Made by a program: the position numbers and the translations under genes
Notes under the pieces: generated by a model
The model's database searches: none
Seen by the model: only the letters and a program-made list of their open reading frames with translations
Told to the model about the DNA's origin: nothing
Source: Novosphingobium sp. 32-60-15
GTDB lineage: Bacteria > Pseudomonadota > Alphaproteobacteria > Sphingomonadales > Sphingomonadaceae
Reading direction: 5' to 3'
DNA: 64,000 bases
Assembly: GCF_002280675.1 (NCBI RefSeq)
Contig: NZ_NCEN01000018.1
Coordinates: 31,704-95,703 of the forward strand
In this document: piece by piece, positions 45,410 through 54,900 of the stretch
Layout of the letters: each line of letters opens with the position of its first letter
Position numbering within the stretch: the first letter of the stretch is position 1

Positions 45410-45437
45410 AAAAAGGGGCCGGATTTCTCCAGCCCCT
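45410..45437 (-). terminator. Terminator after OmpA-family gene
   Basis: GGGGC.GGA / TCC.GCCCC stem, with the minus-strand downstream side reading a run of T (aaaaa on the + strand at 45410-45414). It lies about 30 bp past the porin stop. Confidence 0.8.
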
Positions 45438-45464
45438 CTCAAGATATTCGGTTTTACCCGAAGA

Positions 45465-46547
45465 TTACATGCCCGAACCCGGACCGTACGTGATTTCCAC
45501 GCGACGGTTCTGAAGTTCACGCACGCCGTCCGAAGTTGGAACGCGTGGGTTGGCTTCACCGAATGCCTGGCTCGTGATCGAACCATCAGGAATGCCGTGC
45601 GAGGTCAGGTACGAACGGACCGACGTGTTACGACGTTCCGAAAGGCCCTGGTTGTACTTCGCGGTACCCGAACGGTCAGCATAACCGGCGAGCATGATCG
45701 GCACGCTGGCGCAGTTACCGTATGCGGTGACGGCGTTGTCCAGAATGGTCGAAGCTTCCGGCGTGATGTCCGACTTATCCCAGTCGAAGAACACGATGTA
45801 CGGACCCTTGTTGCAAACCACAGCTGGTGGCGGTGGTGGCGGTGGGGGTGGCGGCGGTGGTGGTGGCGGTGGAGGCGGCGGAGCAGCTTCCTCAACCGGC
45901 GCAGCGCCGCCGAAGTTGTAGGCCAGAGTGGCGAGCAACGAGTGCGAACGGAAACGGGTACGTGCGTTAGCACCGCCACCGGTCACCAGGTCGATGTGAT
46001 CCTGGTTGAAGAAGCGATACTTCAGACCGAAGTCCACATTTTCGCTCAATGGTGTGCGAATGCCGGCCAGTGCCTGCCATGCAAAGCCTGTGTCCGAATC
46101 AGCAATGCTGTTTGCAGCATTGTTATACAGCACGGCAATCTTTGCACGGCTGACGCCAACGCCGCCGCCGACAAAGCCCTGAAGGCCATCGTCTGGACCG
46201 AAGTCGAGAAGGCCGTTGACCATGAAGCTCAGTGCTTCAGCGCCACCGCCAACTTGAGCTTCCGTCAAGTTAACGCCAGGAGCCTGATAAGCCTGCTCTT
46301 CTGCACGACGATAGCTGACTTCGCTTTCCAGACGGAAACCGCCGAAATCATAACCAACGATACCACCGAAGTCATAGCCGGTTTTCGTATCAAGCACGCC
46401 GAGTTGACCCGAACCTGCAAGGTTCTCAATGTCTTCTACGATCATCGCGCCAGCATCTGCTTCGACATACCAAGAATCATTCCGCGCAAGCGCAGGTGAT
46501 GCGATGGCAGTCGTGGCCAAGGCTAAGCCCAGGACAAGTTTCCGCAT
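45465..46547 (-). CDS. OmpA-family outer-membrane protein
   Basis: 360 residues. Signal peptide (1-21, ending ALA), N-terminal eight-strand barrel, a hinge of 19 consecutive prolines (45825-45881 on the reverse strand), then an OmpA C-terminal peptidoglycan-binding domain with FFDWDKSDIT, GYADRSGTAKYNQGLSERR and NRRVEITYG. Anchors the outer membrane to the cell wall. Common and abundant in sphingomonads. Confidence 0.95.
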   Translation of the reverse strand: MRKLVLGLALATTAIASPALARNDSWYVEADAGAMIVEDIENLAGSGQLGVLDTKTGYDFGGIVGYDFGGFRLESEVSYRRAEEQAYQAPGVNLTEAQVGGGAEALSFMVNGLLDFGPDDGLQGFVGGGVGVSRAKIAVLYNNAANSIADSDTGFAWQALAGIRTPLSENVDFGLKYRFFNQDHIDLVTGGGANARTRFRSHSLLATLAYNFGGAAPVEEAAPPPPPPPPPPPPPPPPPPPAVVCNKGPYIVFFDWDKSDITPEASTILDNAVTAYGNCASVPIMLAGYADRSGTAKYNQGLSERRNTSVRSYLTSHGIPDGSITSQAFGEANPRVPTSDGVRELQNRRVEITYGPGSGM

Positions 46548-46740
46548 TATTGTTTCCCCTTATAGCGACATCATGCCACGTCGTGCATTCTGTCTACCGG
46601 TTCCAAAGTGGTCATGCAAGTGGACAAACACACTGACTGTTGCATAAAAACAACGAAATGGTTTCGTTGTGACATACAGCACAGTAGTTGTGGGAGCCCT
46701 CATGTCCCGTTGGAATGCCGCAAGTGCGTTTTGGTTCCTG

Positions 46741-47199
46741 TTAAGTCGACGATAAAATGCCGATTTGTTCAAAAACCGCCACCAAAGCGGCAAGACAAGC
46801 GCGGGCTTCAACATCCACGACGCCGCCTCCGACAGGCAAATCCGGCGCTAAAGCTTTTGTCCAACCGCCAGAATATTGCCAAAAGGCGTTTGCCGCGCTG
46901 TCGAATGCCCTCATGCCTTCGCTCGGTTGAATAAATCGCCAACCGCCTTCCGACCAGCCCGCAATTTTGTCGGAATGTCCTGCAAATGCGCCAGTTGGCG
47001 CGGGCCCGACAATCCATGCCATGCCAGCAACCGGTGCAGTTGGCGGCACCGAAGCAATGCCTTCAACGCCGCCAGACAGCAAAAAATCAATTGCTGCAAA
47101 CGCTTCGTTCACGGTCGCCTCTTTTTGCGCTTGCCCAGCAAAAAGCATCGGTAAGCCAAGGCGTGGTGTTGCTATTGAGTAACTAAGTGGTTCGGGCAT
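46741..47199 (-). CDS. DUF2793 protein at 3' end of GTA cluster
   Basis: 152 residues. DUF2793 domain with LGLPMLFAGQAQKEATVNEAF at the start and WRFIQPSEGMRAFD later; this family is found at the end of GTA and related phage tail clusters, perhaps as a host-binding or head-spike component. It lies 25 bp after the hub gene. Confidence 0.85.
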   Translation of the reverse strand: MPEPLSYSIATPRLGLPMLFAGQAQKEATVNEAFAAIDFLLSGGVEGIASVPPTAPVAGMAWIVGPAPTGAFAGHSDKIAGWSEGGWRFIQPSEGMRAFDSAANAFWQYSGGWTKALAPDLPVGGGVVDVEARACLAALVAVFEQIGILSST

Positions 47200-47224
47200 T
47201 TGAAGAACCTTTCGAATTTTCCAA

Positions 47225-49423
47225 CTAGGCGGGCAAACCGATAATCAGAGGCAACGACCGCGATTGGCGACCGACTTGCCGAATCGCAAAGACGTGCTCG
47301 TTTGAACCAGCGCGCAAATCGGCCGCCATCGCGGGTGCAATTTCAAGCGTTGCTGACGGCGTCTGCCAAAGCAGAATCGGGTTTTGCAGCGGGCCAAACC
47401 CGATTTCCCAAAGTTCGGTGGCTTCGTTAAGCGGCGTATCAACCTCGTCCAACCACAACCAGGCACCGCGACCACGGCGAATCCAGTTGAGCAACATCCT
47501 CCCGTCGGGCGTCGTCATTGCCCGGCCGTGCACAGGTGCCAATGGACGCAACGTCAATCCGGCGTTGCCAATCGGGCTAACCACAGAGCTGGCATCACCG
47601 CGGCCAATCGCAATGATTTCAACGCTCGATGAATCGCCGATTTCAGCCGCATTGACAGCAACCACACTGTCATCAAGCAGCGCAAACGGCTCACCCGTTT
47701 CATGGCCAACAGTTGCGTGTTCCGTGCCACCCCGCCCCCGCAAAAAGCCTGACAACCGCCAAACCCGCGAATCCAATGATTCGGCCACGGCAAACTGAAT
47801 GATCTCCGGCCCCAAGACCGACTTGTTCGCCCCCTGCATCAACTGCGCCCAAGTGACGCTGTCCAAGGCAAAGTCCGCCGATGCCAATTCCACATCCACA
47901 TGACTGGCCGCATCGAACAAAAGGGGTGAGCCATGCGCCAACGCCCCCAGCGCGGTGCCGGCCACAGCGCGACGTCTCCCGGTGGAGCCAAGCCCGTCCA
48001 TCGCTCCGTCCGGACGCCGCGCAAACAACGCCGCCCCTGTCCATCCGCCAGTCAAGGCGCTGGCGGCAACGCGGATTGCCGCGCTTGTCCCATCACCAAC
48101 CCCGTCCCACGGCACCTCGAACGCCGCCAACTGCGTCGGGCTTGAAAGCGCGTCCACGGGAAGGTTTGCACGCCCTGAATCAGTGGTGCTTGTTGATGGC
48201 GATGCGCTTGGCACTGCTGCCAGATCAAGCATCACGCCATCGGCCTGCCACTCCCACTGGTCGATCCGCCAAACCCCCTCCGCCACCGGTGTCCGCACCA
48301 TTGCTCCGGGACCAAGCGCCGGATCAATCTCGCTGATCCTGTACCGCAACGTATCACGCGCCTGCGTAAATCGTTGCGCCGCCTTGTCCGCCAGCGCCCT
48401 TGCCTCTGCCGCCGTCAACGCGGCTGGCAGTTCGATCACGGACACGTCTCCCGGCCCGCTGCGGCCGATGCTGCGCTGCATGCCCGGCTGATAATCGCGC
48501 GCGATATCGTAATACCGCACCGCGCATTGCCGCGCCGATGGCAGGGCATCCCGCCTGCGTGACCAGCCATCGGCACGCGCATCTTCTGCCGAATCACCCC
48601 CCGCAGCCGGCGCAGGAAGCATGGGCACCCCCGCATCCGGCGCAACTTCGGCAAGGCCGAACGCCAAAGTATCGCCCTGCACCGCACATGTCATCGGCGT
48701 CACATCCGAAAGCGTCGCCAGAACATCACCGGCAGCGCCCTGATCAATCGTAAATCCCGAAACCGGCGTTTGCGCCAGATCGCCTGCCTTCGCATCGGGC
48801 AGCATCTCGCCTATCACATCGGCAAAACTCACTGCGCCATCATCCGCGATGATCTCCAGCGTCAGAGACGGTATGCGATTGCCAAAATCGGCAAGCTCCA
48901 GGTCCTCGAACACCACATAGGCCAGCCCGCGATAAGCAGGATTGCGCGCCACACCCTCAGCTTGCGCCAACAGTCCGTCCACAGGTTGATCGCCATGGCC
49001 TGAATAAACGCGCAACTGACCGCCAGCCTTCAGATCGCCAGCTTCCCCGCGCAACAGATTGCCGTCAGCCCAGATCCGCCCAATCCCGGCAATCGGCCTG
49101 CTCGCCACCGCTACCGCAAACGATGCCGAATAGCTGAAGTTCGTCACCGAAGGCCGCCCCTTGCCCCCGCCCGATTTCTCCCGCCGCTCCACCAGTTCGG
49201 TCGCCCAGATCACTGTGCCCGATGCACGGATGCGCCCGAAATGCAGCGGCAGGGCCGAGCCATAACTCGAAGTCTGGACTGACAATTCCTTCAGTCGCGG
49301 TCCCTCCACACGGCGGCCACCGATAACCGCAGCGTCAACCTGCCGCCCGATCAGCGCTCCCAGCGCCCCGCCCAATGGCCCGCCGAACACCGTGCCAACG
49401 GCGGAAAGAATAAGTGTAGCCAT
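47225..49423 (-). CDS. GTA tail hub/baseplate protein (gp15-like)
   Basis: 732 residues. Short hydrophobic start with GGPLGGALGALIGRQVD, then a conserved phage tail/baseplate module (SYGSALPLHFGRIRASGTVIWATEL) and C-terminal beta domains. Corresponds to the C-terminal part of GTA gp15; the large TIM-barrel half found on Rhodobacter gp15 is absent here. Start at ATG 49423, 5 bp after the NlpC gene. Confidence 0.85.
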   Translation of the reverse strand: MATLILSAVGTVFGGPLGGALGALIGRQVDAAVIGGRRVEGPRLKELSVQTSSYGSALPLHFGRIRASGTVIWATELVERREKSGGGKGRPSVTNFSYSASFAVAVASRPIAGIGRIWADGNLLRGEAGDLKAGGQLRVYSGHGDQPVDGLLAQAEGVARNPAYRGLAYVVFEDLELADFGNRIPSLTLEIIADDGAVSFADVIGEMLPDAKAGDLAQTPVSGFTIDQGAAGDVLATLSDVTPMTCAVQGDTLAFGLAEVAPDAGVPMLPAPAAGGDSAEDARADGWSRRRDALPSARQCAVRYYDIARDYQPGMQRSIGRSGPGDVSVIELPAALTAAEARALADKAAQRFTQARDTLRYRISEIDPALGPGAMVRTPVAEGVWRIDQWEWQADGVMLDLAAVPSASPSTSTTDSGRANLPVDALSSPTQLAAFEVPWDGVGDGTSAAIRVAASALTGGWTGAALFARRPDGAMDGLGSTGRRRAVAGTALGALAHGSPLLFDAASHVDVELASADFALDSVTWAQLMQGANKSVLGPEIIQFAVAESLDSRVWRLSGFLRGRGGTEHATVGHETGEPFALLDDSVVAVNAAEIGDSSSVEIIAIGRGDASSVVSPIGNAGLTLRPLAPVHGRAMTTPDGRMLLNWIRRGRGAWLWLDEVDTPLNEATELWEIGFGPLQNPILLWQTPSATLEIAPAMAADLRAGSNEHVFAIRQVGRQSRSLPLIIGLPA

Positions 49424-49428
49424 GACGA

Positions 49429-49827
49429 TCAATGATCCTTGTCTGCCAAATGCCATTGCATGGTGATGGGCCAGAGAAGCGGGTCCGGCAAAAACGTCAC
49501 CCGGCCCAGCCCCGCATGGGCGTGCACAAACCCGCCCGGCACCACGATCAGCAAATGTGGCTGCACCGGATTGGCCATGCACAGCACAACATCACCGTTC
49601 GCCTCTGCCGGGATCAGACCGCTCTGTTCGGCATGGCCCAGCCAGTGCGCGACTGAGACATTGCGCAGCGAATACCCCTGTGGCGGGCGGGGAGAATATC
49701 CCGCCCCCCGCATCGCCGCCGCTACCAGCCCCACACAGTCCAGCCCCGTTTCCGCCACCCGTCCATGCAACCGGAACCGCGTGCCAACGAGGCTTAAGGC
49801 TGCCTCCGCCAATGCGGCATCCATCAC
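49429..49827 (-). CDS. GTA NlpC/P60 peptidase (gp14-like)
   Basis: 132 residues. NlpC/P60 Cys in GLDCVGL and the His in GGFVHAHAG form the catalytic pair. Probably cleaves peptidoglycan peptides during particle entry, as proposed for GTA gp14. ATG 49827 overlaps the gp13 stop. Confidence 0.88.
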   Translation of the reverse strand: MMDAALAEAALSLVGTRFRLHGRVAETGLDCVGLVAAAMRGAGYSPRPPQGYSLRNVSVAHWLGHAEQSGLIPAEANGDVVLCMANPVQPHLLIVVPGGFVHAHAGLGRVTFLPDPLLWPITMQWHLADKDH

Positions 49828-50642
49828 TGCGCCGCCGGGTAACGGGTCAGCAGATCATTACCCGGCAGGAACGGCTCACCCTGAAAATTCACGCCATTGG
49901 CAAACCTGTCAGCGCATGTGCCAATCGTATGGTCACACCCTTCGCGCAAAATCACGCGCAGTCCCGCTCCGGCACTAACCGCCAGTGGCCGCTCCAGCAC
50001 CAGCCAGTCATCCTGCGCCGCTTGCACGCGCAAAATGATCCCGGCATCGGCCCCGTCCACCGGACGCAGCCAGCCAAAGGCATAATCGGATCCATCGGCA
50101 ACGCCTGCCAGCTTCACCCACTGCCGGTCCGCCGAAACTTCGGCCAATTGCGCACTATGCGTAAACCGCGCCGCAGAAAGCGCGCAGCCATCGCCGCAAA
50201 ACTCCGCACGACACGTCGGCGATGTACGCGGCACCACTTGCCGCGCCAAGCCCTGCTTGATCGATTGCAGTTCTGCCGAAAACGTCTCGCCCTCGCGCCC
50301 GACCGATCCGATCGTGCCACTGAACAGCGTCTGCGCCTCCAGCGTCTCCCAATCGACCAGCCCCATCGAAACCCGCGCCCCGTCAAACCGGCCCGCCGTC
50401 AGGTCTGCCTCCCCAATCGCATCATGGCTCAGCGCGCCCTTCACTTCAGCAGAGTCTGGCTCGAACGTCGCAGTGCGCCGCACGGCGGAAGGCACCATGC
50501 CCGGCGCCGTGCGATGGCGCAGCCCCGCAAACACCAGATCGCGGTCATGCCCGGTCAGCCCCAACGCCACGCCATCGCGTCGCTCAATCCGCCACCACAC
50601 CGCCACTGTTTCCAAGGCATCGGAAAACCACGTCCGGCTCAT
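49824..50642 (-). CDS. GTA DUF2163 protein (gp13-like)
   Basis: 272 residues with DUF2163 pattern: LGLTGHDRDLVFAG early, CRAEFCGDGCALSAARF Cys cluster, and GCDHTIGTCADRFANGVNFQGEPFLPG at the end. Baseplate-hub component of GTA and siphophage tails. Overlaps both neighbours by 4 bp. Confidence 0.92.
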   Translation of the reverse strand: MSRTWFSDALETVAVWWRIERRDGVALGLTGHDRDLVFAGLRHRTAPGMVPSAVRRTATFEPDSAEVKGALSHDAIGEADLTAGRFDGARVSMGLVDWETLEAQTLFSGTIGSVGREGETFSAELQSIKQGLARQVVPRTSPTCRAEFCGDGCALSAARFTHSAQLAEVSADRQWVKLAGVADGSDYAFGWLRPVDGADAGIILRVQAAQDDWLVLERPLAVSAGAGLRVILREGCDHTIGTCADRFANGVNFQGEPFLPGNDLLTRYPAAQ

Positions 50643-52975
50643 GCGTCTTCTCGCAATTCCACCAGCGGCACACTCGGCGCTTCACCCGCTGCAAACTCCG
50701 CACCCGATATATCCAGCCGGTCCTCGGCAAACCGCACCGGCACATCAAACAGGAACCCTGCCCGCACCACCGCGCCCACGGCAGGCGCGCTCGCCAGAGC
50801 AATCACTCCCAGCGGATCAACCGCAAAGTCACCCGTCTCCACCCCGTTCACGCTCACCCGCACCGTGCCGCCACGCGGTCGCGTAATCCTCCGCCGCTGC
50901 GCGTCCTCGTCATCGCCATACAGCTTGACCAGTTCGAACCGTGCCGTCGCGCCATCCCCCAACCCGATCACCTGATCGACTGGTGTCGGCGTCCCCGTCA
51001 TGCCGTTCGAGCTGAAATCAGATGGATCGCGCAAACGGAACCCGCGCGCCTGCCCCCGCCGCGCCCGGAAAAACCCGATCAGTTCGCCCAGCTCCGCCTC
51101 GGACCGCACCCCCGGTCCCACATCAAACCGCAGCCGCGCGTCAGACCACAAGCTGTTTCGCCGCTCGAACCCCGATGCGGTAATCGTCACATTGGTCGAA
51201 AACTCGGGCGTCACCGAAGCATCGCGCCCCAACGCCAACGGAAAGAGAACATCGTCAAAAGATTGCATCGTCGCATCTCCGCTCGTTTCGGGAAGCCGGA
51301 CATAGCCATCGCGGGAAACCTGCGGCAGCGCCCAGATAAACGTCTCGGCGACGCCCAGCGCCACAGCCTCGCTTGCCGCCGCATCAATGCGCGGCCATTC
51401 CATCGCCGCATTCGCGCCATCCAGCACAAAGCCTGACAAATAATGCTGCCGCGCGCGCGGGTAATTCAGCCGCGCCTCGGCAATCACGCGGGCCTGCGCG
51501 CGCAAGGCATCCTTGCCCGCCGTTACCCAGTCATAATCTTCCAGTTGCAACACATCGAACGCGGGCGATGCCCAGCCCACCGGCAAGTTCGCGCGCAATG
51601 CCTCGGGCGTCACCGGATCAAGCACGGTCGGCAAAAACGCCAGCAGCAGCGTCTCTGCCCCCGCCACACCCGCCGCCGCCTTCACCGCCGCAGCCAGATC
51701 AGCCGTAGATTGCGCCAGCAAGGCCCCCGCAGCATCCAGCAGCGCCTTTTGCGCCGCGCTCAAACCGGCCCCAAGGTCGGGAATGTTAACGGGACTTCCG
51801 CCAAACGCCGCCCGCGCCGCAGCATCATAAATGCAAATCTTGCGCTCGGCCGTCACCCACCACCACGGCTCACCCACCTGATGGCGCACCGGCAACCCCG
51901 CATCCAACAACAACCCGACCAGCGCCACGCCAACCTTGCGCACCCACGCCATTGCGCCTGAATGCGCAGGCGAAAGCAGCGCCGATGGCGGCGACCATCC
52001 GGTAAGCCCCGCAACACCCTCCCAAGTCCGCTGTTGCCAGGCCGCAGGGCAATGTTGCGCCAGCAACTCGTAAGATTGCGATGCAATCACGGTGAAGCCC
52101 ATCGCCGCAGCCTCGGCCAGAAACGCCTGATGCCAGCGCAGCGCCGCCACATTGAAAGCAGGCAAGGCCGGGTCCACCACAAAGCCGCCAAGCCCATCGG
52201 GCGCTAACGGGAAAAAGTGGCTCATCCCGATGTAGTGATTGATGCTACCGCGATACCCCAACCCACGCACCTGCCGCAGCAATCGCGCAGGCGTCAGGTT
52301 ATAGGCATCGTCATACCCAGTACACATGGCCAGCCCGTGCGGCGGCACCATCACATCGCCGATTTCCAGCATCGGCTTGTGGCCTTCACAACGGATACCG
52401 GTCAGTTCCGCCCAACCCGCCACCGCTTGCGCAAACGGCGCAGCACTTGCGCCATATCCCGGTGCCACCAGCGAAATGAACAGCCGGTCAATATCCGCCG
52501 GATACACCGGATCGGCTTCACCTGGCAGCATGAACCCGCCGTTCAATGCCGAAAACGGCAGCGTCACTTGCGCATCGGTCGGCGTCCCGGTCGCGTAGTT
52601 CCACAACCGCACATACCACGCCCGCGCATTGCCCGCCGCATCGCGCCCCTCGATCGTCAGCGTCGGCCCGTTCACCGCATCCAGCGGCAAAACCCCGCCA
52701 GACCGCCAGCGGAATGAAAGCGTCTGCCGCGAATAATCGGTCTTCGTCTCATAGGCCAGCAGCGGGTGGTCCCACTTATCCTCTGATTCCCAGATCAACC
52801 CGATCAGATCATCGGCCTTCCGGAACACCGTATCCACGCGCAAAGCATCGGGCGCAGTTGTGACGACCGAAGCCATCGCAGGCCGTGGGAAATTGACCGT
52901 CCAGAATCGCGGATCGAACCGCTGGATCATATCCGTCTGCTGCACCGTGCGGCGCGTGGCAAGCCAGTGGCTCAT
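50639..52975 (-). CDS. GTA TIM-like/DUF2460 fusion tail protein (gp12-like)
   Basis: 778 residues. The C-terminal ~200 residues are DUF2460 (TIGR02217): LFPLALGRDASVTPEF and the closing FLFDVPVRFAEDRLDI..VPLVELRED. The N-terminal ~560 residues look like a beta domain then a TIM-barrel-like segment with LQLEDYDWVTAGKDALRAQ and IDAAASEAVALGVAETF. In Rhodobacter the DUF2460 gene is short and the TIM domain sits on gp15, so this is a domain swap or fusion. Overlaps gp13 by 4 bp. Confidence 0.85.
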   Translation of the reverse strand: MSHWLATRRTVQQTDMIQRFDPRFWTVNFPRPAMASVVTTAPDALRVDTVFRKADDLIGLIWESEDKWDHPLLAYETKTDYSRQTLSFRWRSGGVLPLDAVNGPTLTIEGRDAAGNARAWYVRLWNYATGTPTDAQVTLPFSALNGGFMLPGEADPVYPADIDRLFISLVAPGYGASAAPFAQAVAGWAELTGIRCEGHKPMLEIGDVMVPPHGLAMCTGYDDAYNLTPARLLRQVRGLGYRGSINHYIGMSHFFPLAPDGLGGFVVDPALPAFNVAALRWHQAFLAEAAAMGFTVIASQSYELLAQHCPAAWQQRTWEGVAGLTGWSPPSALLSPAHSGAMAWVRKVGVALVGLLLDAGLPVRHQVGEPWWWVTAERKICIYDAAARAAFGGSPVNIPDLGAGLSAAQKALLDAAGALLAQSTADLAAAVKAAAGVAGAETLLLAFLPTVLDPVTPEALRANLPVGWASPAFDVLQLEDYDWVTAGKDALRAQARVIAEARLNYPRARQHYLSGFVLDGANAAMEWPRIDAAASEAVALGVAETFIWALPQVSRDGYVRLPETSGDATMQSFDDVLFPLALGRDASVTPEFSTNVTITASGFERRNSLWSDARLRFDVGPGVRSEAELGELIGFFRARRGQARGFRLRDPSDFSSNGMTGTPTPVDQVIGLGDGATARFELVKLYGDDEDAQRRRITRPRGGTVRVSVNGVETGDFAVDPLGVIALASAPAVGAVVRAGFLFDVPVRFAEDRLDISGAEFAAGEAPSVPLVELREDA

Positions 52976-52993
52976 ATGGGCTTCTCCGCTTGA

Positions 52994-53566
52994 TCAGAAA
53001 TCGTTGAGAGCGCGGCGCACCGCTTGCGCCACCTGACGGCCGGACCGGCGCAGGCTTTCGGGCTGGTTGCTGCCTTGCGGGCTGACGATCCTGATCGAGA
53101 CGTTCACGTCCCGCCCCTTGCCTCCGCCCACCGAAGGCTCCACCCGCCCGGCGGATGTCGGCACGAACATCTCCGGCCCGCGTTCTCCCACCAGATAGCC
53201 GCGCCCCGGTGCCACCGGCCCGCCCGTGGCCCGCCCCGGCAAGCCAAAGATCGATCCGATCAGGCTGCCCAGTCCCAATGACGCCCCGCCAGCACCGGCC
53301 CCGCCGCCCAGTGAACCGATGCCTGCCTGCACCGCCTGCGCCGCAATATCGCCCAGCACATTCAGCGCCACCCGCCGCAAGTCCTCAAACCCCAGCGACC
53401 CGCGCCGGATCGCGCCCAAAAGGCCCCGCTCCAGCGTATCGCCCGCGCGGCCAAAGCCATCCACCAGCACCGAATCAAAGCTGCCGCGCATTTGCGCCAC
53501 ATCGGCGGCAAAGCCCGATGTATTGGCGCGCACGTCGATCATCAGCGTGTCGAGTTCATCCGCCAC
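52994..53566 (-). CDS. GTA tail tape-measure protein (gp11-like)
   Basis: 190 residues from GTG 53566, with ggagg upstream. A helical N-terminus (VRANTSGFAADVAQMRGSFD), a Gly/Ala-rich middle (GSLGGGAGAGGASLGLGSLIG) and GYLVGERGPEMFVP typical of tape-measure ends. Short for a siphophage but like the small tape measures of GTAs. Overlaps the preceding small gene by 11 bp. Confidence 0.85.
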   Translation of the reverse strand: MADELDTLMIDVRANTSGFAADVAQMRGSFDSVLVDGFGRAGDTLERGLLGAIRRGSLGFEDLRRVALNVLGDIAAQAVQAGIGSLGGGAGAGGASLGLGSLIGSIFGLPGRATGGPVAPGRGYLVGERGPEMFVPTSAGRVEPSVGGGKGRDVNVSIRIVSPQGSNQPESLRRSGRQVAQAVRRALNDF

Positions 53567-53753
53567 GGTCTGCCTCCATCATCTTTTCAAGGGTGCGCTT
53601 GTCCATCGTCCCGCCCTCGGGCTGGCGCATCGCACTTAAAACCGTCGCCAGTTCCTCGGGCGTCGCGGCCCAGAACGCGTCCGGCATCCAGCCCAGCAGC
53701 AGCGCCGCCTGCCCTCCCAGCCGCGCGGCGCTCGCCCCGAAGGTCTCGCTCAC
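53556..53753 (-). CDS. GTA tail assembly chaperone (gp10.1-like)
   Basis: 65 residues from GTG 53753, overlapping the preceding gene by GTGA. Short helical protein with LLGWMPDAFWAATPEEL, as in phage tail assembly chaperones placed before the tape measure. Confidence 0.78.
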   Translation of the reverse strand: MSETFGASAARLGGQAALLLGWMPDAFWAATPEELATVLSAMRQPEGGTMDKRTLEKMMEADRGG

Positions 53754-54064
53754 CCCGCACCTTTCAGGATTTGCACGATCAGCGCGCGCAACGGCGGCGT
53801 ACACGCCGCTAGCCCCTCGCGCGCCACGGCATCGGCAAAGTCATCGCGCTCCAGGCCATTGCGCTCGCGTAAGCAGTGCCAGAATAGACCGACCATCTCG
53901 GTCAACCGCAATTGCCCTGCGCTGGCCCGCTCAACCAGCCCGAACAGCGGCCCTAGTTCCTGCTCTGCCGCCACCAGCGCGCCAAACGTTGGACGCAATA
54001 CCAGGGGTTGCCCGCCGATCACCAGCACGGCCTCCCCGCGAAAGGGGTTCGCAGCGTCCGCCAT
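53750..54064 (-). CDS. GTA gp10-family protein
   Basis: 104 residues matching the GTA_gp10 family (NPFRGEAVLVIGGQPLVLRPTFGALVAAEQELG), a tail-tube chaperone-like gene between major tail protein and tape measure. Start shares one base with the gp9 stop. Confidence 0.88.
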   Translation of the reverse strand: MADAANPFRGEAVLVIGGQPLVLRPTFGALVAAEQELGPLFGLVERASAGQLRLTEMVGLFWHCLRERNGLERDDFADAVAREGLAACTPPLRALIVQILKGAG

Positions 54065-54471
54065 CAGACTTGCGCCACCAGGCCAGAGCTTTCTAGCGTC
54101 ATGGTGTAATTGCGCTCGCCGTTGAAATCGCCGGAATAATCCAGCCGCTGGACAAGGAACTTGCCGCGCATCCGCTCGCCGCCCTCGAACGAAAGCTCAT
54201 AGTCGGCAATCGTGCCCGCCAGCGCATTGCCGCGAATGCTCATCTCGGCTGTGCTGCCCAGGAAAATCCCGGCCGCACTCACCGTCACCGAACGCGTCCC
54301 CGCACCCGAAAGCAATTCGCGCCAGCCGCCCGAATCCTTGCTGGTAATCACCACGGATTCGCCGTTGATAGACATCTGCGTGGTCCGCAAACCGGCAACG
54401 GTGTTATAAGTCGGCGGCGATGCGCCATCGCTGATCTTCAGCAGGAACGCGCTTCCCTTCTGGGCTGCCAT
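54064..54471 (-). CDS. GTA major tail protein (gp9, TP901-1 family)
   Basis: 135 residues from ATG 54471, chosen because aaggag lies 8 bp upstream; an ATG 6 bp earlier is too close. Phage major tail protein family: KGSAFLLKISDG, ITSKDSGGWRELLSGAG and GDFNGERNYTMTLESSG. Forms the tail tube. Confidence 0.9.
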   Translation of the reverse strand: MAAQKGSAFLLKISDGASPPTYNTVAGLRTTQMSINGESVVITSKDSGGWRELLSGAGTRSVTVSAAGIFLGSTAEMSIRGNALAGTIADYELSFEGGERMRGKFLVQRLDYSGDFNGERNYTMTLESSGLVAQV

Positions 54472-54500
54472 GGTCATATCTCCTTGGAATGAATAAGGTT

Positions 54501-54896
54501 TCAGGCCGCCAAAATGCGCGCCCGGTATTCAAGCACCACCACGCGCACCGCCTCGCCGCGCTGCTCGGCCCGCGCCCGCAGCAAACCGATGCTGGCCACG
54601 CGAAAGCCATTGGCCGATTGGTCTGCCGGAAGGCTCTCCACCCGCGCCTCGATCCCGGCCACCAGCGATGCACCGCCCAGCGGATCGTCACTGCGAAAGT
54701 TCAACTCCAGCGCCACGCGCACTTCGCGCCCCGCCAGCGTCTTGGTGCCCCAATTTGTGCTCGCACTGGTCGTCAGTGCCAGCCACGGCAGGGCTTTGCG
54801 CAAAGGCGCTTCCTCAACCACCGCGTTCAGCGCCGCTGCCAATGCCGCATCGCTGGAAAGCCACGCGATCAGCGCAGCCCGAAAAGGAATCTCCAT
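54501..54896 (-). CDS. GTA tail completion protein DUF3168 (gp8-like)
   Basis: 131 residues with DUF3168 pattern (FRAALIAWLSSDAALAA, WLALTTSASTNWGTKT). Tail-terminator/completion role in siphophages. Follows the small gene at 54901-55059 by 4 bp, with ggagggg upstream of ATG 54896. Confidence 0.9.
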   Translation of the reverse strand: MEIPFRAALIAWLSSDAALAAALNAVVEEAPLRKALPWLALTTSASTNWGTKTLAGREVRVALELNFRSDDPLGGASLVAGIEARVESLPADQSANGFRVASIGLLRARAEQRGEAVRVVVLEYRARILAA

Positions 54897-54900
54897 CGCG

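Noticed and set aside
49557..50975. Long + strand Pro/Arg-rich open frame over GTA tail genes
   Set aside because: Opposite-strand shadow of gp14-gp12-like genes, without recognisable motifs.
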